64,000 nucleotides of DNA, taken from positions 496,001 through 560,000 of the forward strand of contig NZ_JAFEMV010000002.1 in NCBI RefSeq assembly GCF_016892605.1, given 5' to 3'. The notes beneath the pieces are model-generated. The model had not been told where the DNA came from. It did not search any database and saw only the letters and a program-made list of their open reading frames with translations. The DNA is from Desemzia sp. RIT 804 (GTDB lineage Bacteria; Bacillota; Bacilli; Lactobacillales; Carnobacteriaceae). The position numbers and the translations under genes are program-made. Each line of letters starts with the position of its first letter. Position 1 is the first letter of the stretch. Of this stretch, positions 1-7,245 are shown piece after piece.

Positions 1-13
1 ATAATGTTTTAAT

Positions 14-19
14 CTCCTT
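14..19 (-). promoter_or_regulatory. Ribosome binding site of the gene beyond the window start
   Basis: On the minus strand an AAGGAG motif lies just after the flaG stop codon and is followed by 13 bases to the window edge, ending in AT. The start codon of the next minus-strand gene therefore probably straddles the edge. After flaG, that gene is usually fliD (filament cap), which is inference. Confidence 0.4.
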
Positions 20-20
20 A

Positions 21-371
21 CTACTTTTGATGATCAATAACGAGTCCTACTCGTTTCCATATTTCTGCTACTATATCCAACATTTTTTCTGGCGGAATTT
101 CTTTTATTACATCATTTGTTTCCATATCAACTAATTTCACCATAACTCGTTCAGTTCCTTCATGAATTCTGTACTGAAATTGAGCATTTATTCCTAAAAG
201 ATGGTTGTTTATCTTACTAACTGCATTCTCAAGTTGTTCCCCTGCAATGTCTTCTTCTGCTTCATCATATTGGAGCTGCACTTCTTTAAATTCGCTTCTA
301 GAAACAAAAGAATTTATTTTCTTAATATTATCAATAGCTGTTATTGGTTTATTTGCTTGAATTTCTACCAA
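21..371 (-). CDS. flaG: FlaG family flagellar protein
   Basis: Small FlaG-family protein thought to influence flagellar filament length or assembly. The C-terminal two thirds carries the family signature: a predicted beta region around VMVKLVDMETNDVIKEIPPE followed by a helix (MLDIVAEIWKRVG). An ATG lies 18 bases upstream at 389, but a GGAGGTG ribosome site inside that extension is placed 6 bases before a TTG codon. The TTG start at 371 (116 residues, beginning VEIQANKP) is therefore preferred. The gene follows the third flagellin and precedes a ribosome site at the window edge, as in flagellin-flaG-fliD clusters. The family is clear; its exact biochemical role is not established. Confidence 0.85.
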   Translation of the reverse strand: MVEIQANKPITAIDNIKKINSFVSRSEFKEVQLQYDEAEEDIAGEQLENAVSKINNHLLGINAQFQYRIHEGTERVMVKLVDMETNDVIKEIPPEKMLDIVAEIWKRVGLVIDHQK

Positions 372-450
372 AACTGACACCTCCAACATGATGAAAAAGA
401 AGAAATAATCTTCTTTATAATAAACGTATTACAGTACTTTTTCAAGTGAT

Positions 451-484
451 CAATAATAAGCCGACTATTGCCGGCTCGTTATTG
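451..484 (-). terminator. Hairpin between flagellin 1 and flaG
   Basis: Interrupted inverted repeat: CAATAA/TTATTG and AGCCG/CGGCT separated by a two-base internal loop, with an 8-base apical loop. No U-run follows, so it may be a weak terminator or processing structure rather than a full stop, allowing some read-through into flaG. Confidence 0.4.
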
Positions 485-506
485 AAGACTTTATTTTAGC
501 TAAAAA

Positions 507-1478
507 TTATTGTAATAATTGTAAAACACTTTGTGGCATTTGATTTGCTTGTGCCAACATAGAAGTTGCTGCTGATGAAAGGATATTTGACTTAGTAAAG
601 CTCATCATTTCTTCGGCCATATCTACGTCACGAATACGTGAGTTTGCTTCTGACAAGTTTTCTTTTGTTGTTGTTAAGTTGTTGATTGTGTGATCTAAAC
701 GATTTTGTTGTGCACCGAATGTAGCACGGGCATCTGAAACAGCTGTAATAGCTTTATCAAGCATATCAATATTGTCTTGAGCTGCCGTTACAGAAGCTTT
801 AGCATCTGTTTCTCGAGCCGTTATTAATGCTGTTTTAGCATTCTCAACAGCTTCTGCTAATGTACCATCAACATCACCAGTCGCATCATCATCTAAATTA
901 TTTTGAGCTGTTTCCAATGCTGTCTGAGCATCTTTAGTCGCAGTATCTACTGCTGTCGTATTTTTTGCTTTGCCAGCAAGTGTCTCAAATTTTGCATCTA
1001 CAGTTTTGATTGTTAGAGCTTTATCAGAAGAATTTGCTCCGATTTGAATATTTAAATCTCTTTCACCCGCAAGTAATGAGATTCCATTGAATTTAGTATC
1101 TGAAGCAATACGATCGATTTCTGTTGATAATTGTTCCATTTCAGCATCAATAGCTTTTCTGTCATCTACTGAGTTTGTATCATTAGATGATTGAACAGAA
1201 AGATCACGCATACGGTTTAAGATACTATGCGTTTCGTTCAACGCACCTTCTGCAGTTTGGATCAAAGAGATTCCATCTTGTGCATTACGAGTTGCTTGAG
1301 TCAATCCACTGATTTGGTTTTTCATTTTTTCTGAAATAGATAATCCGGCTGCGTCGTCTCCTGCTTTATTGATGCGTAATCCTGAAGACAATTTAGCTAA
1401 AGAATTTGCTTTTGAAGCATTTGCTGAATTCAAGCGTGAATAAGTATTTGACGCTGCTGTGTTTGTATTAATTCTCAT
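507..1478 (-). CDS. hag: Flagellin, copy 1 (323 aa)
   Basis: Structural subunit of the flagellar filament, exported by the flagellar type III apparatus and polymerised under the FliD cap. The N-terminal about 150 residues ([28 protein letters not shown]) and the C-terminal about 75 residues (ending [12 protein letters not shown]) are the D0/D1 coiled-coil domains and are almost identical to the two neighbouring copies. The middle (about residues 165-240) is an alanine-rich, probably helical segment that differs from copies 2 and 3. No large D2/D3 domain is present, so the filament surface should be simple. The start has AGGAGG eight bases upstream. Its own sigma-D type promoter and a leader hairpin lie in the 124-bp spacer before it. 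Confidence 0.96.
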   Translation of the reverse strand: MRINTNTAASNTYSRLNSANASKANSLAKLSSGLRINKAGDDAAGLSISEKMKNQISGLTQATRNAQDGISLIQTAEGALNETHSILNRMRDLSVQSSNDTNSVDDRKAIDAEMEQLSTEIDRIASDTKFNGISLLAGERDLNIQIGANSSDKALTIKTVDAKFETLAGKAKNTTAVDTATKDAQTALETAQNNLDDDATGDVDGTLAEAVENAKTALITARETDAKASVTAAQDNIDMLDKAITAVSDARATFGAQQNRLDHTINNLTTTKENLSEANSRIRDVDMAEEMMSFTKSNILSSAATSMLAQANQMPQSVLQLLQ

Positions 1479-1506
1479 ATGTTGTTCCTCCTAGAAATAG
1501 TTGGTC

Positions 1507-1520
1507 GAGGTTCTTGCCTC
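1507..1520 (-). promoter_or_regulatory. Flagellin 1 leader hairpin
   Basis: In the mRNA sense it reads GAGG-CAAGAA-CCTC, a small hairpin just after the -10 element and upstream of the AGGAGG ribosome site. The same loop with a changed stem occurs before flagellin 3, which suggests a conserved 5' leader element. Binding by a CsrA-type regulator is only a possibility. Confidence 0.5.
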
Positions 1521-1527
1521 TATCTAC

Positions 1528-1555
1528 TTAATCGGATTATTTTTAGATTAATTAA
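1528..1555 (-). promoter_or_regulatory. Sigma-D type promoter of flagellin 1
   Basis: Minus-strand TTAAT, 15 bases, CCGATTAA. It matches the spacing and -10 core of flagellar sigma-28/sigma-D promoters. The same arrangement precedes flagellins 2 and 3, flgM and the MCP at 20397. Confidence 0.75.
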
Positions 1556-1560
1556 GTTGA

Positions 1561-1591
1561 AAAATAAAAAAGATTGCCAAGTTGGCAATCT
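1561..1591 (-). terminator. Terminator of flagellin 2
   Basis: A 10-bp perfect inverted repeat AGATTGCCAA/TTGGCAATCT starts 11 bases after the flagellin 2 stop codon and is followed on the minus strand by TTTTTATTTT. It separates flagellin 2 from flagellin 1, so each can be an independent transcript. Confidence 0.85.
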
Positions 1592-1602
1592 TTTGATAAC
1601 TA

Positions 1603-2523
1603 TTATTGTAATAATTGTAAAACACTTTGTGGCATTTGGTTTGCTTGTGCCAACATTGAAGTTGCTGCTGATGATAGGATATTTGATTTAGTAAAGCTCA
1701 TCATTTCTTCAGCCATGTCTACGTCACGGATACGTGAGTTTGCTTCTGATAAGTTTTCTTTTGTTGTTGTTAAATTATTGATTGTGTGATCTAAACGATT
1801 TTGTTGTGCACCGAATGTAGCACGTGCATCTGAAACTGTTGTAATAGCTGCATCAAGTCTATCAATATTAGCATGTGCTGCTTTTACAGAGTTTTCAGAG
1901 TCTGTTTTTTGTGCTTCAGCAAGAGCTGTCAGTTCAGCAGGTGTTGGATTATCTGCATCAACCATAGGAGTTAATGCATCTACTGCATCAGTAACGGCTG
2001 TTTTTTCCTGAGCTGTCCCAGCAATTCCAGTAAAACTTGCATCTACAGTTTTAATTGTTAAAGCTTTATCAGAAGAATTTGCTCCGATTTGAATATTTAA
2101 ATCTCTTTCACCCGCAAGTAATGAGATTCCATTAAATTTAGTATCTGAAGCAATACGATCGATTTCTGTTGATAATTGTTCCATTTCAGCATCAATAGCT
2201 GCTCTGTCATCTAAAGAGTTTGTATCATTGGATGCTTGAACAGATAGATCACGCATACGGTTTAAGATACTATGCGTTTCGTTCAACGCACCTTCTGCAG
2301 TTTGGATCAAAGAGATTCCATCTTGTGCATTACGAGTTGCTTGAGTCAATCCGCTGATTTGGTTTTTCATTTTTTCTGAAATAGATAATCCGGCTGCGTC
2401 GTCTCCTGCTTTATTGATGCGTAATCCTGAAGACAATTTAGCTAAAGAATTTGCTTTTGAAGCATTTGCTGAGTTTAAGCGTGAATAAGTATTTGACGCT
2501 GCTGTATTTGTATTAATTCTCAT
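1603..2523 (-). CDS. hag: Flagellin, copy 2 (306 aa)
   Basis: Second tandem flagellin. The N- and C-terminal D0/D1 regions are nearly identical to copies 1 and 3. The central part (about residues 165-225) has a different alanine- and threonine-rich sequence and is 17 residues shorter than in copy 1. The gene is flanked by two identical 124-bp spacers carrying a sigma-D type promoter, leader hairpin, AGGAGG and terminator, so it is an independently expressed cassette. DNA identity to copy 1 is very high at both ends and drops in the centre, as expected for duplication followed by gene conversion of the ends. Which copy dominates the filament cannot be told from the sequence. Confidence 0.96.
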   Translation of the reverse strand: MRINTNTAASNTYSRLNSANASKANSLAKLSSGLRINKAGDDAAGLSISEKMKNQISGLTQATRNAQDGISLIQTAEGALNETHSILNRMRDLSVQASNDTNSLDDRAAIDAEMEQLSTEIDRIASDTKFNGISLLAGERDLNIQIGANSSDKALTIKTVDASFTGIAGTAQEKTAVTDAVDALTPMVDADNPTPAELTALAEAQKTDSENSVKAAHANIDRLDAAITTVSDARATFGAQQNRLDHTINNLTTTKENLSEANSRIRDVDMAEEMMSFTKSNILSSAATSMLAQANQMPQSVLQLLQ

Positions 2524-2551
2524 ATGTTGTTCCTCCTAGAAATAGTTGGTC

Positions 2552-2565
2552 GAGGTTCTTGCCTC
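2552..2565 (-). promoter_or_regulatory. Flagellin 2 leader hairpin
   Basis: Identical to the flagellin 1 leader hairpin (GAGG-CAAGAA-CCTC), placed between the sigma-D promoter and AGGAGG. Confidence 0.5.
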
Positions 2566-2572
2566 TATCTAC

Positions 2573-2600
2573 TTAATCGGATTATTTTTAGATTAATTAA
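2573..2600 (-). promoter_or_regulatory. Sigma-D type promoter of flagellin 2
   Basis: TTAAT, 15 bases, CCGATTAA on the minus strand, base for base the same as the flagellin 1 promoter, which lies 1045 bp lower in coordinate. Confidence 0.75.
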
Positions 2601-2605
2601 GTTGA

Positions 2606-2636
2606 AAAATAAAAAAGATTGCCAAGTTGGCAATCT
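2606..2636 (-). terminator. Terminator of flagellin 3
   Basis: Same 10-bp AGATTGCCAA/TTGGCAATCT hairpin plus minus-strand T-run as after flagellin 2, 11 bases after the flagellin 3 stop codon. Confidence 0.85.
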
Positions 2637-2647
2637 TTTGATAACTA

Positions 2648-3490
2648 TTATTGTAATAATTGTAAAACACTTTGTGGCATTTGGTTTGCTTGTGCCAACA
2701 TTGAAGTTGCTGCTGATGATAGGATATTTGATTTAGTAAAGCTCATCATTTCTTCAGCCATGTCTACGTCACGGATACGTGAGTTTGCTTCTGATAAGTT
2801 TTCTTTTGTTGTTGTTAAATTATTGATTGTGTGGTCTAAACGATTTTGTTGTGCACCGAATGTAGCACGTGCATCTGATACTTTAGTGATAGCCGCATCA
2901 ATTAAGTCTATATTCGCATGCGCTGCGGTTGAAGCTGCATCATTATCTACTGAAGTATCTACTGCTGTAGTTTCTAATGCTCCCCCTGCTAACGTTGCAA
3001 AACTTGCATCTACAGTTTTGATTGTTAAAGCTTCATCAGATGAATTTGCTCCGATTTGAATGTTTAAATCTCTTTCACCTGCTAGTAATGAGATACCATT
3101 AAATTTAGTATCAGAAGCAATACGGTCGATTTCTGTTGATAATTGTGTCATTTCAGCATCGATAGCTTTTCTGTCATCTTCTGAGTTTGTATCATTAGAT
3201 GATTGAACAGAAAGATCACGCATACGATTTAAAATGCTGTGTGTTTCATTTAAAGCACCTTCTGCAGTTTGAATCAAAGAGATTCCATCTTGTGCATTAC
3301 GAGTTGCTTGAGTCAATCCACTGATTTGGTTTTTCATTTTTTCTGAAATAGATAATCCAGCTGCATCGTCTCCTGCTTTATTGATACGTAATCCTGATGA
3401 TAGTTTGGCTAGAGAATTCGCTTTTGAAGCATTTGCTGAATTCAAGCGTGAGTAAGTATTTGATGCTGCTGTATTTGTATTAATTCTCAT
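2648..3490 (-). CDS. hag: Flagellin, copy 3 (280 aa)
   Basis: First of the three tandem flagellins in the direction of transcription and the shortest. D0/D1 segments match copies 1 and 2, including the C-terminal [15 protein letters not shown] stretch. The variable middle is reduced to about 30 residues (about 165-200), so this is close to a minimal flagellin. Unlike the other two it has a different leader, with its own sigma-D type promoter of TTAAC, 15 bases, CCGATAT, and more synonymous differences across the N-terminal half. It is therefore probably the older paralogue and copies 1 and 2 a later duplication. AGGAGG precedes the ATG. Confidence 0.96.
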   Translation of the reverse strand: MRINTNTAASNTYSRLNSANASKANSLAKLSSGLRINKAGDDAAGLSISEKMKNQISGLTQATRNAQDGISLIQTAEGALNETHSILNRMRDLSVQSSNDTNSEDDRKAIDAEMTQLSTEIDRIASDTKFNGISLLAGERDLNIQIGANSSDEALTIKTVDASFATLAGGALETTAVDTSVDNDAASTAAHANIDLIDAAITKVSDARATFGAQQNRLDHTINNLTTTKENLSEANSRIRDVDMAEEMMSFTKSNILSSAATSMLAQANQMPQSVLQLLQ

Positions 3491-3516
3491 TATATAATTC
3501 CTCCTAAGTAAATGTT

Positions 3517-3531
3517 GAAGTTCTTGTCTTC
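3517..3531 (-). promoter_or_regulatory. Flagellin 3 leader hairpin
   Basis: mRNA-sense GAAG-ACAAGAA-CTTC. The loop keeps CAAGAA while the stem differs from GAGG/CCTC in the other two leaders, with pairing kept. This is compensatory evidence for a functional RNA hairpin. Confidence 0.5.
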
Positions 3532-3538
3532 AAAAACT

Positions 3539-3565
3539 ATATCGGAGCATTTCAAATTTAGTTAA
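3539..3565 (-). promoter_or_regulatory. Sigma-D type promoter of flagellin 3
   Basis: Minus-strand TTAAC, 15 bases, CCGATAT, located after the flgL terminator, so the flagellin block is transcribed separately from flgMNKL. Confidence 0.78.
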
Positions 3566-3585
3566 GCTATTTTTATATTTTTTAA

Positions 3586-3628
3586 AATAAAAAGTATAAA
3601 AATAGACTATCTGTTTATAGATAGTCTA
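3586..3628 (-). terminator. Terminator at the end of flgL
   Basis: Stem TAGACTATCT/AGATAGTCTA with a 6-base loop, followed on the minus strand by ATTTTTATACTTTTTATTTT. The stem overlaps the last four codons and the stop codon of flgL. Confidence 0.8.
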
Positions 3629-4550
3629 AAATACTCGTTGATAAAATTTTTGTCCCCATAGCCAGCGACGCTTGATATGCTGTTTGTTCCATCGTATATT
3701 CCATGAATTTTTCTGCTAAATCGATATCTTGTTTATCTGAGCGCATCGATTCTAAATTTAAATTTTCTGACGTATTGCGTTCTTTAGAGGCTTCTAATCG
3801 ATTAAAAATAGCACCGTTTTCTGCACGTTGAGTAACAATGTTGTCGATTTCTTTATCAACTCTTCCTAGCAAATCACCTGATAGCGCACTTACATCACCA
3901 GTCTCTAATGCAGTTAATACATCACTTAAGAAAGTTCCTAAATTATCTGGTTGATCAGCACTACCTTGTTCATTCATCAATTTTCGACCATCTGTTTTGA
4001 GTTCGATTTTAACTCCCTGCGCGATTCTGCGAGATAAGTTTCCACTAGAATCTTCATCAGTTGTACCAGCGTAATTTAAACCTGTCATTTTTCCATTGTC
4101 ATCTGTCGCAATACTAAATGGTTTAGTTGTAGTATTCATTCCAGAAAAAACATATTTTCCACCAAAGTTCGTATTTAAAGCATCCGTTAACGTTTTAATT
4201 TCAGCTTCTACTTCTGCCTTTACTAATTGACGGTCATCATCATTCATCGTATCTGTTCCAGCTTGTTGGATCAATGTACGGATTCTAGATAATGATTTTG
4301 TTGCTGCATCATAAGCAGTGTCTTGCATATTAGAAAAGTCAATGGAGTCTTTAATCGTTGACATGTATTCTTCGTTTTGGATCATACTGTTGTTCAAATC
4401 CATGATTTGCGAAACTAACATAGGATCATCGGAAGACTTACTCACTTCTTTTAAAGAAGATAATTGATTTTGGACTTTAGAAAGATTTTTTAAATTGTTT
4501 TGTAAGTTATTAATAAAACTCGAAGACATATAAGAATCAGTTATTCGCAT
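3615..4550 (-). CDS. flgL: Flagellar hook-associated protein FlgL (HAP3)
   Basis: Hook-filament junction protein that lies between FlgK and flagellin. At 311 residues it has the flagellin-like ends typical of FlgL: an N-terminal coiled segment (RITDSYMSSSFINNLQNNL) and a C-terminal helix with the DLAEKFMEYTMEQTAYQAS motif. Between them, around residues 130-175, lies a FlgL-type core (NFGGKYVFSGMNT). The gene starts 6 bases after the flgK stop, and its ribosome site GGGGGT lies inside the end of flgK, so the two are translationally coupled. It is the last gene of the flgM-flgN-flgK-flgL unit. Confidence 0.93.
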   Translation of the reverse strand: MRITDSYMSSSFINNLQNNLKNLSKVQNQLSSLKEVSKSSDDPMLVSQIMDLNNSMIQNEEYMSTIKDSIDFSNMQDTAYDAATKSLSRIRTLIQQAGTDTMNDDDRQLVKAEVEAEIKTLTDALNTNFGGKYVFSGMNTTTKPFSIATDDNGKMTGLNYAGTTDEDSSGNLSRRIAQGVKIELKTDGRKLMNEQGSADQPDNLGTFLSDVLTALETGDVSALSGDLLGRVDKEIDNIVTQRAENGAIFNRLEASKERNTSENLNLESMRSDKQDIDLAEKFMEYTMEQTAYQASLAMGTKILSTSILDYL

Positions 4551-4556
4551 GTCCGA

Positions 4557-5993
4557 TTATACCCCCGTTCGGTTGATCAAAGTATCCAGCATTTCAGAAA
4601 TAACTGAAATCATTCGTGAATTGGCTTGAAAAGCACTTTGGTGTTGGATCATGTTCGTTACTTCTTCATTGATCGAAACACCTGAAATAGACTGCTGACG
4701 TTGCTCTAATAATTGTACTAAGTCTTTTTGACTGGAGAACATATTGTCTGATTGTTGTTTTGAGATTCCAATTTCCGTCACAATGTCATTGTAACCATTG
4801 ACAACAGATGTTCCGTTAGCTTGATCCTTGATCGTCATGGTTGTTTCATCATATTCAAAAGTTGCTTCTGAAGAATAAACCAGTTTCGTATTTTGCAAGT
4901 CTGCAATTGCTTGTGCTCTGCTTCCATCACCTGCAGCTGGTTCAGTTAGAGATTTTCCTGAGTTTACTTTTTCAGGGTTCTTAACTAGTTCTGCTTTAAC
5001 AGAGATATTTTTTGCATAATTTGTGTCAGTGCCTAAATCGAAGAAAGCTTCCCCATTCTCGTCTCCACCACTATGTATCGTATTTACTGCTGTTGCAAAC
5101 GTATAAGCAAATTCATTTAAACTATCTACTTGTTTATTGATTTCAGCTAAAGCATCTTGAGAACCTTTAGCAGATCCGCTAGTCAACTCAATCACTTTCG
5201 TTTCATCTCCAGCTAAAACAATTGTTCCTTCGCTATTCGGTTCTTTAGCAACAGCTAACTTTTGCATACTTGTTGGATTCAACAAAACTTGATCACCGAT
5301 ACTTACTGTAGCTTGACGCATTTCATCAAATTCTACTTCAATTCCAGCTATTCCACTCATCTCATTTAACAATGCATCTTGCTTGTCTAATAAATCATTT
5401 GGTGTTTGCCCACTTGAAATAGAATAAGAAATTTGTTTATTTAAAGAATTTAATTGCTCTAATTTTGTATTAAAGTTCTTCACATCTTGTTCGATATTCT
5501 TTGAAGTACTATTCTGCAATTTCTCCAACTGACTAGCCATATGATTTAATGTATCTGTCATCGTCTCTGAGTTTTGCACGACCATTGTTTTTGCTGTCGC
5601 TACTTCTGGATTTGAACCTAGATAAGTCCACGAAGCAAATACTTCGCTTAAGTTGTTGCTCAAACCGGTTGTAGAAGGTTCATTAAAGATGGATTCTAAT
5701 TGAGCTAAAGCGTCTGATTTTGTTTCAAACATTTCTAGACTGCTATTTTCATTTCTTAATTGTTCCACAACAGCATCATCTACTATGCGAATGATTCCAG
5801 AAATGCGCACACCGGTCCCTAATTGACCAACTCCCGATTTATTGAAGGGATTATTGGTTTCCATAGTAACTTTTTGTTTTGAATAGCCATCTGTATTAGC
5901 ATTTGCAACGTTATGACTGATTGTTTGCAGCACTGTTTGAGCAGCATTCATGCCTGATGTTGCTGAATTTAATGATCCAAATAGTCCGGACAT
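4557..5993 (-). CDS. flgK: Flagellar hook-associated protein FlgK (HAP1)
   Basis: Junction protein joining hook to filament. The N-terminal rod/hook signature is clear: LFGSLNSATSGMNAAQTVLQ, then SHNVANANTDGYSKQ at residues about 25-40. The C-terminus has the matching helix with NMIQHQSAFQANSRMISV and DTLINRTGV. The middle carries a FlgK-type DLLDKQDALLNEMS segment. 478 residues is a compact FlgK. AAGAGGTGG precedes the ATG. It follows flgN after a 19-base gap, which suits its chaperone relationship with FlgN. Confidence 0.94.
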   Translation of the reverse strand: MSGLFGSLNSATSGMNAAQTVLQTISHNVANANTDGYSKQKVTMETNNPFNKSGVGQLGTGVRISGIIRIVDDAVVEQLRNENSSLEMFETKSDALAQLESIFNEPSTTGLSNNLSEVFASWTYLGSNPEVATAKTMVVQNSETMTDTLNHMASQLEKLQNSTSKNIEQDVKNFNTKLEQLNSLNKQISYSISSGQTPNDLLDKQDALLNEMSGIAGIEVEFDEMRQATVSIGDQVLLNPTSMQKLAVAKEPNSEGTIVLAGDETKVIELTSGSAKGSQDALAEINKQVDSLNEFAYTFATAVNTIHSGGDENGEAFFDLGTDTNYAKNISVKAELVKNPEKVNSGKSLTEPAAGDGSRAQAIADLQNTKLVYSSEATFEYDETTMTIKDQANGTSVVNGYNDIVTEIGISKQQSDNMFSSQKDLVQLLEQRQQSISGVSINEEVTNMIQHQSAFQANSRMISVISEMLDTLINRTGV

Positions 5994-6012
5994 TTTTCCA
6001 CCTCTTGTTTTT

Positions 6013-6381
6013 CTATAGGGATTGGTTGATTAAAGTTGCTTGTTCATTACCTTTGTAATAACCTTTTTTCGAATACGTATTGCCAGAACTTTTCACTGTT
6101 TGAGTGATCGCCTTCAATACCGTCTCTTGAAATTGCAGTGCTGTTTTGGTCAGCATCAAGTTGGTTTCTTGCAGCTGTTTGATTTCAGCTAGCGGCTCTT
6201 TTAATCTAGCATCATCAAACGAATCAGGTGTCAATGTTTCTAGAGTCTCTAAAAAGACTTGTTTTTTTGAGACGATTTCCACCACTTTTTCAGCATCGTT
6301 TTGGATCAAGGCTTCTTTTTCAGTTTTTAACAGTTCTACAAAATCTGTTAATAATTCTATAAGGGATTTTTCCTGGCTCAT
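6013..6381 (-). CDS. flgN: FlgN-like flagellar export chaperone
   Basis: 122-residue, highly helical, acidic protein expected to be the cytoplasmic export chaperone of FlgK and FlgL. No single catalytic motif marks this family; the call rests on size, helical heptad pattern (LIELLTDFVELLKTEKEAL), a C-terminal region with YSKKGYYKG, and position between flgM and flgK. Its ATG overlaps the flgM stop in a TAATG junction, giving tight coupling. Sequence-level divergence of FlgN proteins is high, so context carries much of the weight. Confidence 0.85.
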   Translation of the reverse strand: MSQEKSLIELLTDFVELLKTEKEALIQNDAEKVVEIVSKKQVFLETLETLTPDSFDDARLKEPLAEIKQLQETNLMLTKTALQFQETVLKAITQTVKSSGNTYSKKGYYKGNEQATLINQSL

Positions 6382-6677
6382 TATTCAATGCCCTTTCGTT
6401 GTTGGCTCATCTCAGCAGTCATTTTGTCAGCAATTTTTTCAGAAGATACTTCATAAGTCCCATTTAAGACAGCTTGTTTGATAGCTTGAACTTTTTCGCT
6501 GAACGCAACATTGTTGTTTGCTTCTGCTACTTGTTTAGCAGCATCAGAGATGTCTACTTTTACAGCTTCTTCATTTACCTTTTGCGGTTGATCTTGTATT
6601 TTTTTATTTTGAGTTGCTTCTTTATTGTAGCGGAGATTATTATTCACATATTGGTTGTACCCATTATTGATTTTCAT
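6381..6677 (-). CDS. flgM: Anti-sigma-28 factor FlgM
   Basis: 98-residue FlgM, which binds and holds back the flagellar sigma factor until hook completion and is then exported. The N-terminal half is low-complexity and Asn/Gln-rich, probably disordered. The C-terminal half has the FlgM signature VDISDAAKQVAEA ... KVQAIKQAVLNGTYEV ... KIADKM. AAGGAG precedes the ATG. It is the first gene of the unit and has a sigma-D type promoter at 6756-6782, so it appears to be under the control of its own target. The sigma factor gene is not in the window. Confidence 0.93.
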   Translation of the reverse strand: MKINNGYNQYVNNNLRYNKEATQNKKIQDQPQKVNEEAVKVDISDAAKQVAEANNNVAFSEKVQAIKQAVLNGTYEVSSEKIADKMTAEMSQQRKGIE

Positions 6678-6755
6678 TTCTCCAGCTCCTTTCTATTTGC
6701 CCGTTGAGTTATTTTAAGTATAGTCGATTTTTGTCTTTTATGACTTTCAAAAGTT

Positions 6756-6782
6756 ATATCGGATGATTCTTTTAAATATTAA
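6756..6782 (-). promoter_or_regulatory. Sigma-D type promoter of flgMNKL
   Basis: Minus-strand TTAAT, 15 bases, CCGATAT, 79 bases upstream of the flgM ATG. Same core and spacing as the flagellin and MCP promoters. Confidence 0.75.
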
Positions 6783-6985
6783 CCCAAATCTCAAAATTTA
6801 TAAATGAAATCTTTTGTGACACGTTGACAAATGAGCTAAAAGACATTCAATAAGGTGGTTTTCAAGGGTTAAGGATTTCATTTACTTTACGACTCGTTGT
6901 ACTGATTGCAAAAGCTAGATTGATAATTTAGTCCCTTTCTATTCGACCTGTCAGTATTCCCAGAGCACTCCACATCAAGTAGTAA
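6783..6985. other. Intergenic, nothing recognised
   Basis: AT-rich stretch between the flgM promoter and the palindrome cluster. No convincing gene, terminator or repeat was seen. Confidence 0.4.
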
Positions 6986-6986
6986 T

Positions 6987-7143
6987 AAGTTATCTGACTT
7001 ATCACTCCTATTTTAGCCCTCACAAGTAAGATAAAAGTTAGTTTCCTGACTTGTGAAGTGCGAAATTGAAGCGACAAGTCAGGTAAAACGTCCATACCTG
7101 ACTTGTCGGAAGAAAAATAGCTCTCATAAGTCAGATAAAGACT
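6987..7143. repeat. Nested palindrome cluster built on ACAAGTCAG
   Basis: The motif ACAAGTCAG/CTGACTTGT and close variants occurs about six times in alternating orientation. It forms an outer stem TATCTGACTTAT (6991-7002) with ATAAGTCAGATA (7126-7137), a second helix CTATTTT (7008-7014) with AAAATAG (7114-7120), an inner hairpin CACAAGT (7021-7027) with ACTTGTG (7049-7055), and a perfect 14-bp hairpin 7072-7085 with 7095-7108. The whole would fold into a two-armed structure. A 97-codon reading frame crosses it on the minus strand but is only a by-product of the repeats. It looks like a small repetitive element rather than a gene. Confidence 0.7.
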
Positions 7144-7182
7144 CGTTTTGTTAGTCCCTCTGACAAAATGAATCGTCAAATA

Positions 7183-7230
7183 AAATAAACCTTGATAAAA
7201 AGTATCACTACTTTTCATCAAGGTTTATTT
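7183..7230 (-). terminator. Terminator of the che-fli operon
   Basis: Perfect 14-bp stem AAATAAACCTTGAT/ATCAAGGTTTATTT extended inward by AAAAGTA/TACTTTT. On the minus strand it is followed by a T-rich tract. It is the first terminator after fliY and lies beyond repeat copy A, so repeat A would be in the fliY 3' UTR. It could act in both directions. Confidence 0.8.
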
Positions 7231-7245
7231 TTTGGGTTCTTCATC

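Noticed and set aside
2619..3059. 146-codon plus-strand frame antisense to flagellin 3
   Set aside because: It is the complement of an Ala/Thr-rich coding sequence; similar shadow frames occur opposite the other flagellins.
6987..7143. CRISPR-like array
   Set aside because: The repeated motif is only about 9 bp, alternates in orientation and has no regular spacers; no cas genes are nearby.
6928..7221. 97-codon minus-strand reading frame between flgM and fliY
   Set aside because: It runs through nested palindromes and into the terminator stem, has no ribosome site and no family-like pattern.
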